From positions 56,085 through 120,084 of the forward strand of contig CAYXVG010000016.1 of assembly GCA_964468205.1 (NCBI GenBank): DNA of 64,000 nt, in the 5' to 3' direction. This document shows, one piece after another, positions 34,214 to 43,216 of this stretch. The number at the start of each line of letters is the position of its first letter. The first letter of the stretch is position 1. The stretch comes from CAWELS01 sp964468205 (GTDB lineage: Bacteria > Acidobacteriota > Terriglobia > Bryobacterales > Bryobacteraceae). The position numbers and the translations under genes were made by a program. The notes under the pieces are model-generated. The model was not told where the DNA came from. It saw only the letters and a program-made list of their open reading frames with translations, and searched no databases.

Positions 34214-36433
34214 ATGGCATTCTCAAAACGCTCCGAGGCGCGGGCGGCGCGGCCGGTGAATCGGGACAGCTTTATTCATCCGTGGCCGGATACGGGTTTG
34301 ATCGTGTTCAACAGCCCGAACGATCCGGAACCGTCTCTCCGAGTTGAAAACGGGCGCATTGTCGAGATGGACGGGAAGGCGGAATCGGAGTTCGACGTGC
34401 TGGACCGGTTCATCGCGCGGTACGCGATCAACGTTTCCGCGGCGGAGGATGCAATGGCGATGAAGGCCTCGGGGCTGGCGCGGATGCTGGTGGATATCTG
34501 CGTGCCGCGGGACCTGGTGGCGCACATCATCGGCGGTCTGACGCCGGCGCGGATTCAGCAGGTGGTGAGCCATCTGAACATCGTCGAGATGATGATGGCG
34601 TTGCAAAAGATGCGCGCCCGTAGCACGCCTTCGAATCAGGCGCACGTTACCAATAAGAAGGAGCATCCGGCGCTGCTGGCCGCCGATGCGGCTGAGGGCG
34701 TGGAGCGGGGGTTCTCGGAGCTGGAGACGACGGTGGGGATCTCGCGGTATGCTCCGTTCAACGCGCTGGCGATCCTGATCGGGTCCCAGGTGGGGCGGGG
34801 AAGCGCGCTGACGCAGTGCGCGGTGGAGGAGTCCCTTGGACTGCGTCTGGCGTGGCTGGGACTGACGTCTTATGCGGAGACTCTGTCGGTTTATGGCACG
34901 GAGGGGGCGTTCCGGGATGGCGACGATTCCCCTTATTCGAAGGCGTTTCTCGCCTCGGCCTACGCTTCACGGGGCATCAAGGTGCGGTTTACGTCCGGTT
35001 CGGGTTCGGAGGCGCTGATGGGGCACTCCGAGGGCAAGTCGATGATCTACCTGGAGACGCGCTGCCTGATGGCGATCAAAGGGGCCGGATCGCAGGGAGT
35101 GCAGAACGGGTCGATTTCGTGCATTGCGCTGCCGGAGTCGCTGCCGGGCGGGGTTCGGGGGGTGTTGGCGGAGAACCTGATTGCGGCGATGCTCGATCTG
35201 GAGCTAGCCTCGGGCAACGACGCGATGGCCTCGCATTCGGAGATCCGGAAGTCGGCGAAGCTGATGCTGCAATTTCTGCCTGGGGCGGACTTCATTTTCT
35301 CCGGCTACAGCGTAATGCCGCGTGAGGACAATCTGTTCGGCGGCGGGAACTTCGACGGCGAGGATCTGGACGACTACAACATTTTGCAGCGGGACATGCA
35401 GGTGGATGGCGGCCTGCGGCCCATCACCGAGGAGCGTGCCCGCGAGGTGCGCCGGCGGGCGGCCGAAGCCGTGCAGGCGGTCTTCGAAGAACTGGGCCTA
35501 CCGGCGATCACCGGTGAGGAAGTGGAGGCCGCGGTGACAGCGCGGTCGAGCGCGGATATGCCAGACCGCGACGTGGTGGCAGATCTCGCGGCGGTGGAGA
35601 GATTTCTCGGTGAGCGCCGGACGGTGATCGACGTGATTCGCGCGCTGCACAAGCGGGGATTCTGCGCCCTTGCGCAGAAGGTGCTCGACGTCCAGAAGCT
35701 GCGTGTTTCCGGCGACCATTTGCAGACGGCGGCGATGGCTCTTCCCGGGCCGGAAGTCTTGAGTGCGATCAATGACCCAAACGAGTACCGCGGCCCGGGG
35801 ACGGGCTACCAGCTCTGCGGCTGGCGGCAGATGGAGATCAACGATATTCCGCAGGCGGTGGAGCCGGAGACGATCGGCGCGGGAGGTTCGGAAGCGCCGC
35901 GGCTGCGGGAGACGGGTGTTGCGGCGACAGGTTCGTCCGAAGACGAGATCGTGATAGCGCTGGGTCCGGCGTTCGGAGGGGCGCTCTCGGAGACCTTGTT
36001 GGGGCTGCCGCATCAGGACGTATTGCGCGAGCTGGTATCCGGCGTCCAGGAAGAGGGGCTGCGGGCGCGCCCGGTGAAGATTTACTCGACATCGGACTGT
36101 GGATTCATCGGGCATGCCGGAGCGCGGATTTCCGGTTCGGGAATCGCGGTGGGGATTCAATCGAAGGGGACGACGGTGATCCACCAGAAGGATCTACCGC
36201 CACTCGACAACCTGGAGCTGTTTCCCCAGGCGCCGAACCTGACGCTCGCGTCGTACCGGACGATCGGCCGCAATGCCGCCAAGTACGCGAAGAAGGAGCC
36301 GGTACTGCCCGTGCCGACGCAGATCGATAATATGGCGCGGCTGAAGTACATCGTGAAGACGACGATATTGCATCTGCGGGAGACCGAGCAGGTGGATGCG
36401 GGCAAGGCGGCGCAGGAGGTGAGCTATGAGTGA
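34214..36433 (+). CDS. B12-dependent diol/glycerol dehydratase, large and medium subunits fused
   Basis: The 739-residue chain joins two subunits that are separate in Klebsiella and Salmonella. Residues about 1-560 match the large subunit: MDGKAESEFDVLDRFIA, TPSNQAHVTNKKEHP, FTSGSGSEALMGHSEGKSM and EVLSAINDPNEYRGPGTGY. After a linker, residues 577-739 match the medium subunit: DEIVIALGPAFGGALSETL, VKIYSTSDCGFIGHAGARISGSGIAVG and ASYRTIGRNAAKYAKKE. It converts 1,2-diols or glycerol to aldehydes using adenosylcobalamin. The small subunit overlaps at the 3' end. No microcompartment shell or reactivase gene is nearby. It is divergent from aroF. Confidence 0.92.
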   Translation: MAFSKRSEARAARPVNRDSFIHPWPDTGLIVFNSPNDPEPSLRVENGRIVEMDGKAESEFDVLDRFIARYAINVSAAEDAMAMKASGLARMLVDICVPRDLVAHIIGGLTPARIQQVVSHLNIVEMMMALQKMRARSTPSNQAHVTNKKEHPALLAADAAEGVERGFSELETTVGISRYAPFNALAILIGSQVGRGSALTQCAVEESLGLRLAWLGLTSYAETLSVYGTEGAFRDGDDSPYSKAFLASAYASRGIKVRFTSGSGSEALMGHSEGKSMIYLETRCLMAIKGAGSQGVQNGSISCIALPESLPGGVRGVLAENLIAAMLDLELASGNDAMASHSEIRKSAKLMLQFLPGADFIFSGYSVMPREDNLFGGGNFDGEDLDDYNILQRDMQVDGGLRPITEERAREVRRRAAEAVQAVFEELGLPAITGEEVEAAVTARSSADMPDRDVVADLAAVERFLGERRTVIDVIRALHKRGFCALAQKVLDVQKLRVSGDHLQTAAMALPGPEVLSAINDPNEYRGPGTGYQLCGWRQMEINDIPQAVEPETIGAGGSEAPRLRETGVAATGSSEDEIVIALGPAFGGALSETLLGLPHQDVLRELVSGVQEEGLRARPVKIYSTSDCGFIGHAGARISGSGIAVGIQSKGTTVIHQKDLPPLDNLELFPQAPNLTLASYRTIGRNAAKYAKKEPVLPVPTQIDNMARLKYIVKTTILHLRETEQVDAGKAAQEVSYE

Positions 36434-36821
36434 GTATCCGCTGATCGAGAAGGCGGCGGAGACGTTGCGCACGCCGACAGGGAAGAGGCTCGAAGAGATT
36501 ACGCTGGAGGCCGTGGCGGCAGGCGATGTGAGCATCGATGACCTGCGGGTGAGCGGCGAGGCGCTGGAATTGCAGGCGGGGTTCGCGGAGAAGGCGAACC
36601 GGCCGCAACTGGCCGAGAATCTGAGGCGGGCGGCTGAGCTGGTGGGTGTGCCGGAGAAGAGGATTCTGGAAATCTACCGGGCGCTACGGCCGGGCGGGGC
36701 GGCGAGAGAAGGATTGCTGGCGCTGGCCGGGGAACTTGAGGCGCAGGGCGCGGCACGCACGGCAGCGCTGGTGCGGGAGGCGGCCGGCGGCGCCGAGGCG
36801 TTACCCGGAGAATCCACATGA
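36426..36821 (+). CDS. Diol/glycerol dehydratase small subunit
   Basis: The ATG overlaps the fused-subunit gene by eight bases. The 131-residue product has MSEYPLIEKAAETLRTPTGKRLEEITLEAVAAGDVSIDDLRVSGEALELQ-type features: TPTGKRLEEITLEAV and the helix AEKANRPQLAENLRRAAEL, with VPEKRILEIYRALRPG, all typical of PduE/DhaB3. An extra C-terminal helix (LLALAGELEAQGAARTAALVREAAGG) extends it. The sulfatase gene begins in its stop codon (ATGA). A decayed copy of this C-terminal part lies at 39016. Confidence 0.9.
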   Translation: MSEYPLIEKAAETLRTPTGKRLEEITLEAVAAGDVSIDDLRVSGEALELQAGFAEKANRPQLAENLRRAAELVGVPEKRILEIYRALRPGGAAREGLLALAGELEAQGAARTAALVREAAGGAEALPGEST

Positions 36822-38230
36822 AGCGCAAGCTGCCTATCATCCTCTCTGCCGCGATTGGGCTGATCGCATTGCTGACACAGGTCCCGATTCCGCTGCGTGC
36901 CGCAGAGCGGCCGAACTTCCTCATTATCACCATCGACGACCTCAACGACTACGTGGGCTGCCTCGGCGGCCACCCGAACGCTGCTACGCCCAACCTCGAC
37001 CGCCTGGCGAGCCAGGGTGTGCTCTTCACGAACGCCCACTGCAACTCGCCCGTGTGCAACCCGTCGCGCACCAGCCTCTGGACCGGTCTGCGGCCCACGA
37101 CGACGACCATCACCTCGAACCGCTTCGGCTGGTTCCGCGACCTGCCGGACTACCGCGACGTGGTCACCCTGCCGCGGGCCATGGCCGCAGCCGGCTACGC
37201 AACCTTCGGCTACGGCAAGCTCTTTCACCGGGGACGGCTCGAACACTCGCACGTGGAGTGGCAGCACGGCAGCGCTTTCGACTACGGTCCCCTGCAGCAT
37301 CCCAAGCTCAACTACCAGGTTGGCGACAGGCTCACCGACTGGGGCGTTCCGCCGGGCGACACCGAGCGGGCGGCCAGCCACGACCCCGTCATCGCGGACC
37401 GCGCCATCACCGTCCTTGAGGACGCGCATCGCCAGCCGTTCCTTCTGGGTTGCGGATTCTACCGGCCGCATACGCCGCTTTACGCAAGCCAGCGCTGGTT
37501 TGACCGTCACCCGCGAGCGACAATCGCGCTGCCCTCCACCCGCGCGGACGACAACGAGGACCTCGTCTACTTCGGCAAGCGCGAACGCCGTCCCCAGGAC
37601 GTGGAAGCGCCAGGACTGTTCACGCAGGATTGGGCCGAAGCGAACGACACCTGGCGGGATGTGCTGCAAGCCTACCTGGCATCCACCTCGGCCATGGACC
37701 ACCAGCTTGGCCGCGTCCTGGACGCTCTCGAGAAGAGCGCCCACCGCGACAACACCTACGTGATCGCCTTCTCCGACCACGGCTGGCACCTCGGCGAAAA
37801 ACGCCACTGGGGCAAAGCAGCGCTCTGGGAGCAGACGACCGGCGTACCGTTCATCATTGTTGGACCCGGGATTCCGAAGGGTGTTCGTTGTGACCGGCCA
37901 GTGGATCTGCTGGCCGTCTATCCCACGGTCATCGACTATGCCGGCGTCGAGCCGCCTCACCAACTGGAAGGACGTTCTCTCCGTCCGCTGCTCGAAGACG
38001 CGGGTGCGGACTGGCCCCACCCCGTCCTCACCACCTTCGTCGACCACCACGCTCTGCGCACCCAACGCTGGCGCTATATTCGCTACGCTTCCGGCGAAGA
38101 GGAACTGTACGACCACCGCACCGACCCCGACGAGTTCGACAACTTGGCGGTCACCCGACCGAACGACCGCGGGATCCGGGCAACCCTCGACGAGCTCCGC
38201 AACCAACTTGACTCCATTCTCAGCTACTGA
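36818..38230 (+). CDS. Type I sulfatase, iduronate-2-sulfatase-like
   Basis: The 470-residue protein has a signal peptide (IILSAAIGLIALLTQVPIPLRA), the metal site PNFLIITIDDLND and the formylglycine motif CNPSR with Cys80, followed by TSLWTGLRP. Further landmarks are FSDHGWHLGEKRHWGK and the C-terminal RYIRYASGEEELYDH. Cys80 must be oxidised by a formylglycine-generating enzyme, encoded elsewhere. It removes sulfate from glycans in the periplasm. Although coupled to the diol dehydratase by an ATGA overlap, the reactions do not obviously share a substrate; the link may be sulfated fucose or rhamnose polymers. Confidence 0.9.
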   Translation: MKRKLPIILSAAIGLIALLTQVPIPLRAAERPNFLIITIDDLNDYVGCLGGHPNAATPNLDRLASQGVLFTNAHCNSPVCNPSRTSLWTGLRPTTTTITSNRFGWFRDLPDYRDVVTLPRAMAAAGYATFGYGKLFHRGRLEHSHVEWQHGSAFDYGPLQHPKLNYQVGDRLTDWGVPPGDTERAASHDPVIADRAITVLEDAHRQPFLLGCGFYRPHTPLYASQRWFDRHPRATIALPSTRADDNEDLVYFGKRERRPQDVEAPGLFTQDWAEANDTWRDVLQAYLASTSAMDHQLGRVLDALEKSAHRDNTYVIAFSDHGWHLGEKRHWGKAALWEQTTGVPFIIVGPGIPKGVRCDRPVDLLAVYPTVIDYAGVEPPHQLEGRSLRPLLEDAGADWPHPVLTTFVDHHALRTQRWRYIRYASGEEELYDHRTDPDEFDNLAVTRPNDRGIRATLDELRNQLDSILSY

Positions 38231-38371
38231 GGGAAGCGGTGGGTGGCCAGTGGGAGTCTCATGAACCAGGGAGTGCGCCCGGACGGATTATCTGCTTGAC
38301 AGCGCCGGCTGGGCAAAATTATCTTCGGTTATTGGGCGGGTAAAGACGTTTCGAGGATACGGGAGAGAAGC

Positions 38372-38832
38372 ATGACACGAAATGTCTTTGACATCTGGAT
38401 CGCGGACTCGCGCAAGCCCACGCCGCTAGCCGTCTTCATTCACGGTGGCGGGTTCCGGCGCGGAGATAAGTCCCTGCTTTCGGTATCAGTCACGCACGGA
38501 TGCTGGAAGCGGCCAAGTCGTTCGGCGTCAAGGATGAAGCGGAACTCCACACGGAGCAAGGCTCGCGCCTACGGGCGGAGACCGATATCCTCCAATTCCT
38601 ATCGCCCGACGATCCTCCCGTATTCATCCACAACAACGAACGAGGCGGCGACCCCCGCCACGTTGGTCACATGGCGCACCGCCCAAACCATGCCAAGGTT
38701 CTGAAGGAACGTGCCGATGAAGTGGGTATCAATGCCGTAGTACTGGCCCCGAAAATCGGCCTCAACGATCCCGCCGGCGGGAATCTGGTATTGTTTTTCA
38801 CCCGGCATCTCCTGCCGGCGCCGCGGGACTGA
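38372..38832 (+). pseudogene. Alpha/beta hydrolase remnant
   Basis: The first frame reads MTRNVFDIWIADSRKPTPLAVFIHGGGFRRGDKS, the start of an exported-esterase-like hydrolase with HGGG. It then loses its catalytic middle. The C-terminal part continues in another frame from about 38497: MLEAAKSFGVKDEAELH, DDPPVFIHNNERGGD and VGHMAHRPNHAKVLKE, as in the same family. The nucleophile GxSxG region is missing, so the gene is deleted internally and frameshifted. Confidence 0.65.
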
Positions 38833-39015
38833 TTCCCGTCGCACGCCGGGACTGCCGGAGCGAAACCGTTGACTCGGCGGCAATCTCCGGGGCGTTTCAC
38901 CTGGCGCGCGGGCATGCCGTGGCAACGCAATTCCGGGCGGTCCGGCGCGCGGCAGTATCGCGTGCAGGATGCCAGGAGTGGGCGCTTCGGATGAGGCGTG
39001 GGCGGCACGGTGGGC

Positions 39016-39101
39016 GGCGAGAGAAGGACTGCTGGCGCTGGCGGAGAAGCTGGAGACTCAGGGTGCGGCCCGCGGGGCGGCGCTGGTGCGGGAGGCGGCC
39101 G
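39016..39101 (+). pseudogene. Decayed copy of the dehydratase small-subunit 3' end
   Basis: This block aligns without gaps to 36701-36786, the end of the small-subunit gene; roughly four of five bases agree by eye. The translated stretch AAREGLLALAEKLETQGAARGAALVREAA mirrors AAREGLLALAGELEAQGAARTAALVREAA when read in segments. It has no start of its own and ends in unrelated sequence. Confidence 0.6.
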
Positions 39102-39141
39102 TATTCCGGCGTTCGGCCATCGCGGTTTGCCTGGCGGCTAG

Positions 39142-40308
39142 TCAGAATACTCCGTGCTCGAAAGCCGCGTCGCGGGCGTATTTCAGGTTTTCCCACGGCG
39201 TGAGAACGCTGGTGGTGCAGCTTGAGGCGTAGATGAAATGGCGTTTGTCTCCCATCGAGTCGAAGAGCCGCTTGGTGTATTCGTGAAGGAAACGCTCGGG
39301 TTCTTCGCTTACCTCCATCCGGGAGGCGTCGAGGCCTCCGTTTACGGTGAAGCGGTCACAACCGGTCAACGCGCGGGCCTCGCCGAGTTGCACGTCACCC
39401 ATCGGAGGTGGTGTCACACCTTCCAGACAGTCAATACGCGAACGGCCCACCAATGGCAGCAGCGCCTTGTTGTGCCCGCAGGCGTGAACGCAGAAGATCT
39501 TGCCGCGGGAGTGGATGATGTCCGCCGCTTGTGAATAGAAGGCGTCGCAGAACTCCTTGTAGAGATAGGGCGGGTAGAAGGCCGAGTCGAGATTGTCGAG
39601 GGAGATGAAGACCTCGCACTCGGGATAGTCAACAACGCTTTCGAGCAGGCGGAGGGCATTCGCCTCGTGGATCTTCGCCAGCTCCCGCATTTCGGCGGGA
39701 TGATCGAGAACGAAGAAGCTGGCGTTCTCCGCGCCGGCGAGCCAGTGGAAGGTCTTGAGCGGCGATTCGGTAACGTGTACCATCATGACGCCGTCGTTGC
39801 CGACGCGCTCGACCCAGGTGCGGAAGCAGTCGCGGTCGAAGGTGTACTCGCGCGCTTCGAGCAGGAAACGGATGGCGGGATACTGCTCCCAGTCCTTCCA
39901 CCAGTATTCGCTTTCGAAATCCGCTCCCGCCTGATCCGACAGCCTCCAGGTATGGGTGAGTGTGCCGTGGGGAGTGTCAAACCCCCGCAGGCGGACGCTC
40001 CGGTGCGGCGGGTAAATATTGAACGCGGTGGTGATGGGCCGTTCGAAGGGGGAGTCGCCGCCGAAGGTGTCGCGGTAGACGCCGGAGGTGTAGACCTCTC
40101 GCGTGCAGTGTTGTGTGTCCCAGCGGGCGAGGATATCGGCGCCGAGAGCGCGCAGCATATCGAAGGGGTGCTTGGCGCCGGCGAGTTCGTCCGGCAGAGT
40201 AGCCCGGACGTGGCGGTTGTAGAACCAGTAGTACAGGTTCGGAGCGAAGGGTACGCGGTCGGGCTTTTCGCCGTGGAAGGCCGCCAGCAGTCTCTCGCGT
40301 CCGGTCAT
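39142..40308 (-). CDS. Uroporphyrinogen decarboxylase-family (methyltransferase-like) protein
   Basis: The 388-residue product starts MTGRERLLAAFHGEKPDRVPFAPNL, typical of the URO-D superfamily branch that includes MtaA/CmuA methyltransferases. Possible zinc ligands are His and Cys in FCVHACGHNKALLP and Cys in YASSCTTSVLTPWENL, the H-x-C...C pattern of corrinoid:thiol methyltransferases. Classical HemE substrate arginines at the N-terminus are not evident. It is cytoplasmic. Function unknown; a methyl or corrinoid role is plausible. It ends the minus-strand pair with the GH28 gene, whose stop lies one base from its start region. Confidence 0.75.
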   Translation of the reverse strand: MTGRERLLAAFHGEKPDRVPFAPNLYYWFYNRHVRATLPDELAGAKHPFDMLRALGADILARWDTQHCTREVYTSGVYRDTFGGDSPFERPITTAFNIYPPHRSVRLRGFDTPHGTLTHTWRLSDQAGADFESEYWWKDWEQYPAIRFLLEAREYTFDRDCFRTWVERVGNDGVMMVHVTESPLKTFHWLAGAENASFFVLDHPAEMRELAKIHEANALRLLESVVDYPECEVFISLDNLDSAFYPPYLYKEFCDAFYSQAADIIHSRGKIFCVHACGHNKALLPLVGRSRIDCLEGVTPPPMGDVQLGEARALTGCDRFTVNGGLDASRMEVSEEPERFLHEYTKRLFDSMGDKRHFIYASSCTTSVLTPWENLKYARDAAFEHGVF

Positions 40309-40309
40309 G

Positions 40310-41866
40310 TTAGCTCCGGTTTGGTCCTAGTTGCACGCCATCGCCCCGGATTGGCTCGATCGCCCTGCTGAGGTCGTTGCCGGTGACGTAGACGTCGCGC
40401 ACTGCGCCGGGAGCGATATCGAGGAAGGCCGCGGCGGATTTGTGCAACCTGCATCCGTGGATGAGGCCGCCGTTGACATTGCGGAATCGAATGGCCGAGG
40501 TGGAGGCGTTCCATACGGAGGAGGCGATTTCGATGTCCCAGACATCGTCGCAGACGAGCGCGGGCCGGGCATCGGGCGCGGCGGTACCGGCGAAGATTCC
40601 ATGGAACCGCAGCCCGCGGACGTGGCGGCAGAAGAAACCGTGAGCGGGAAGCGTGCCGAACATCTTGTGCTCGGGATATGCGGTATCTTCCTCGGGGACA
40701 TCGCCGGGCGGATCGTTCACGCCGCCTTCCGAGATGATGTGGATATTCTCCAGCACAAGCCCTTCGATGAAATGGCCGGGAACGCCGGAGATGGCGCAGC
40801 CGACAGCGCTAGCTCCCTCGGCCTTGACGTTGCTGATGCTGACGTTGCGAAGGACGCTTTCGCTTGCTACCGGACGGCCCTCCTCGAAAGGGCGGTTGCG
40901 GCGTCCGAGCCGGATGAAAAGCGGGTTCTTCACGCCGCGCATGGTGACGTTCGAGACGCTGACGCCATCGAGGAGACCTCCGTCGACGCATTCGACGGCG
41001 ATGCCCGAAAGGCGGGTGTCGTACATAGTGCAATTGTTGAGCACAATGTCTTCGAAGCCGCCGTTGGATTCGGTGCCGAGCTTGAAGGCGTTGCAGTGGC
41101 TGCTGAGGACGCAGTTGGTGATGGCGACGCTGCTGGTGCGCCGGTCGAGTGTGCTTTTGAGAACAATGGCGTCGTCGCCCGAGCTGATGTTGCAGTCCGA
41201 GATGGTGACGCGGCGGCAGCCGTCGATGTCGATGCCGTCATTGTTGTGATTGACGCGGCTGAAGACGGTGATGCCGTGGATGCTGACGTCGTCGCAGGCA
41301 AGGTAGTGCTGCACCCACATCGGAGAATCGCGAATGGTGACGCCGGTGACGCTGACGCCGGTGCAGGAGACGATGCGGATCATGTAAGGACGGACCTTGT
41401 ACGGCCCCTCGAAGGCTTTCCCGTGGCCGTCGATGACCCCGTCGCCGTGGATGCCGATGTTCTCGAGGCCCTCGGCGTAGAGAAGGCTGCGTTCGGTGTA
41501 GTTGTCCGTGTAGGAGCGGATTTTTGGGATTGTTTTCGGGAAATCCTCGAGCCGGGCGCTGCCGTGAAGGACCGCCCCGGCGTCGAGATAGAGGTGGACG
41601 CGGCTCTTGAGAATCAGCCCGCCGGAGAAGTAGTTTCCGGCGGGGAAGTAGACCGTGCCTCCGCCAGCGGCCGCGCAGGCGTCGATGGCGGATTGGATGG
41701 ACTTGGTGGCGAGGCGGTCCGGAGTGCTGCGCGAAGCGCCGAAATCGGCGACGTTGTAGACGCTGGTTTTCGCCATTGCACCGCTGGCGCGAGCGGCCGC
41801 GGCACCGAGCGTCCCCGCGGCCGCGGCCGTGATCAGGAAGCGCCTTCGGGCGTTACTCTCAGTCAT
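40310..41866 (-). CDS. GH28 polygalacturonase/rhamnogalacturonase-like, Tat-exported
   Basis: The 518-residue product starts MTESNARRRFLITAAAAGTLG, a twin-arginine signal. The pectate-lyase-like N-terminal strand YNVADFGAS and AIDACAAAGGGTVYFPAG lead into a right-handed beta helix with the GH28 catalytic aspartates in NHNNDGIDIDG and SSGDDAIVLKS, then SSHCNAFKLGTES. Such enzymes hydrolyse galacturonic acid linkages in pectin or rhamnogalacturonan. The C-terminal 100 residues continue the helix. A long antisense frame on the plus strand is a codon-bias shadow. Confidence 0.92.
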   Translation of the reverse strand: MTESNARRRFLITAAAAGTLGAAAARASGAMAKTSVYNVADFGASRSTPDRLATKSIQSAIDACAAAGGGTVYFPAGNYFSGGLILKSRVHLYLDAGAVLHGSARLEDFPKTIPKIRSYTDNYTERSLLYAEGLENIGIHGDGVIDGHGKAFEGPYKVRPYMIRIVSCTGVSVTGVTIRDSPMWVQHYLACDDVSIHGITVFSRVNHNNDGIDIDGCRRVTISDCNISSGDDAIVLKSTLDRRTSSVAITNCVLSSHCNAFKLGTESNGGFEDIVLNNCTMYDTRLSGIAVECVDGGLLDGVSVSNVTMRGVKNPLFIRLGRRNRPFEEGRPVASESVLRNVSISNVKAEGASAVGCAISGVPGHFIEGLVLENIHIISEGGVNDPPGDVPEEDTAYPEHKMFGTLPAHGFFCRHVRGLRFHGIFAGTAAPDARPALVCDDVWDIEIASSVWNASTSAIRFRNVNGGLIHGCRLHKSAAAFLDIAPGAVRDVYVTGNDLSRAIEPIRGDGVQLGPNRS

Positions 41867-41960
41867 GACGGAGAGAGTTTATCACAGGGATTTGAATCCG
41901 CTGGCCGGAGGATCCTAAGCCGCCGCTAAAGGATCAGGGCCGGAACACGATAAGTTCAGT

Positions 41961-42344
41961 GTGAGCCGGTTCCTCAGACACGCCGCTGATCTGTTTGACG
42001 CCGTAGAGTTAGGCGCCAGAGCCGGCGAGCAACTTTCCGATATGACCATCCTGATTGGCCCCACGGGAGGCATACAGATGGTGGCCGATTGCGATTGGCC
42101 GCTCGACAGCCTCCTGGCGCACCGCGGGGCGGGGATGGCGTACCGGATCAGTCAACTGGGCGAAACAGTGCGCCTGGAAGGGCGGGCAGGCGCCCGAACT
42201 TGTCTGTTCGAGTCCGAAAAGCCCGATGGGGCCGCCCGCCGCCCGTTGACTGATTTCACCAAAGACCTGTTGCGGCCTGCGTTCTTCAGTCCTGGATTGC
42301 CTGCCGAAGCCTTCGCGCGGCTTCTTCCGGCGGCACCGAGTTGA
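41961..42344 (+). CDS. Hypothetical protein, 127 aa
   Basis: GTG at 41961 opens a 127-residue frame. The sequence MSRFLRHAADLFDAVELGARAGEQLSDMTILIGPTGGIQMV is followed by DCDWPLDSLLAHRGAGMAYRI and VRLEGRAGARTCLFE, which look like real protein. There is no membrane segment or known motif. Its last 59 bases overlap the end of galT on the other strand, which lowers confidence slightly. The ribosome site is weak. Divergent from the GH28 gene. Confidence 0.55.
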   Translation: MSRFLRHAADLFDAVELGARAGEQLSDMTILIGPTGGIQMVADCDWPLDSLLAHRGAGMAYRISQLGETVRLEGRAGARTCLFESEKPDGAARRPLTDFTKDLLRPAFFSPGLPAEAFARLLPAAPS

Positions 42345-43212
42345 TGTGGCATCCGGCGCCGAACTCGAAGCCGGCCATGATACCGAGCCGCGGGAGGATC
42401 TCGATACGCCAGTGGTAGTACTCGAGTGGGCCGCCCTGCAGGGGGCCGGTGATGAGCACGGCGTTGTAATCCGGAGAGCGCAAGGTGCGGTGGAGCGCGC
42501 CGATCACAGTCTGGAGAGCCTGGGCGAGATCCGGGAGTTCACTGTCGCGTGTGAGCTCGAAGTTTGAGCAGTGACGCTTGGGTAGGAGATGCGTCTCGAA
42601 TGGAAACCGCGGGGCGTGGGGTGAGCGCGCGAGGAAGCTGTCATTGGCGAAAACGGCGCCTGTCTCAACATCGCTTTGCGGACACCAGGGACACTGCTGA
42701 GACGCGGCGAATTGCCGGCGGGCAGCGGCGAGTTCCCACACGATCTGGTCCGGCAGAAAAGGCAGGCCAAGGAGTTGCATGTGCGGGTGTTCGCGGGTGG
42801 CTCCGGAGGCCGGACCGTGATTCTTGAAGACGAATACGGACGTCCAGCGGGGGTCCTTCTTGAGCGCGAGGATGCGCTCGCGGGTTGCGTGCAGGGCGCC
42901 GGTAAGATCGTCCGGATTCATGGTTGCAAGGGATGCGGAGTGGTCCGGGGTCTCAACTATCACCTCATGAACGCCTGCATCGCCGGTGACGGCCGGATAT
43001 TTGTTCGGGAAGATACGAACGCGCCAGCCAGGCTCGTTGGCTACTCCGGAAGAGCGATAAGCGAGGGTCTCGAGCGGTGTTTCGGACTCGTTTCCCGGGC
43101 AGAACGGACAAATCACCTCGCGAGTTGCGCCGTAGTCCGACGGGCGGCGAGAGCGGCCGGGGGCAATAATGACTCGGCGGCCGGTGAGAGGATCGTGAAG
43201 AAACGCCGGCAA
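42286..43212 (-). CDS. galT: Galactose-1-phosphate uridylyltransferase
   Basis: A TTG at 43212, five bases past the yraN stop, gives 308 residues and places family similarity at the N-terminus (LHDPLTGRRVIIAPGRSRRP); no ATG exists in frame nearby, and the longer frame reads into yraN. Zinc-type pairs CPFC and CPWC are present, along with SGATREHPHMQLLGLP, whose second HPH histidine carries the UMP. It swaps UMP between UDP-glucose and galactose-1-phosphate in the Leloir pathway. It is the last gene of a three-gene minus-strand operon. Confidence 0.88.
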   Translation of the reverse strand: MPAFLHDPLTGRRVIIAPGRSRRPSDYGATREVICPFCPGNESETPLETLAYRSSGVANEPGWRVRIFPNKYPAVTGDAGVHEVIVETPDHSASLATMNPDDLTGALHATRERILALKKDPRWTSVFVFKNHGPASGATREHPHMQLLGLPFLPDQIVWELAAARRQFAASQQCPWCPQSDVETGAVFANDSFLARSPHAPRFPFETHLLPKRHCSNFELTRDSELPDLAQALQTVIGALHRTLRSPDYNAVLITGPLQGGPLEYYHWRIEILPRLGIMAGFEFGAGCHINSVPPEEAARRLRQAIQD

Positions 43213-43216
43213 GTGC

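Noticed and set aside
40331..41929. 532-codon open frame on the plus strand
   Set aside because: It is exactly antisense to the GH28 gene, is full of Asp/Val/Ala repeats from reversed codon bias, and has no family motif.
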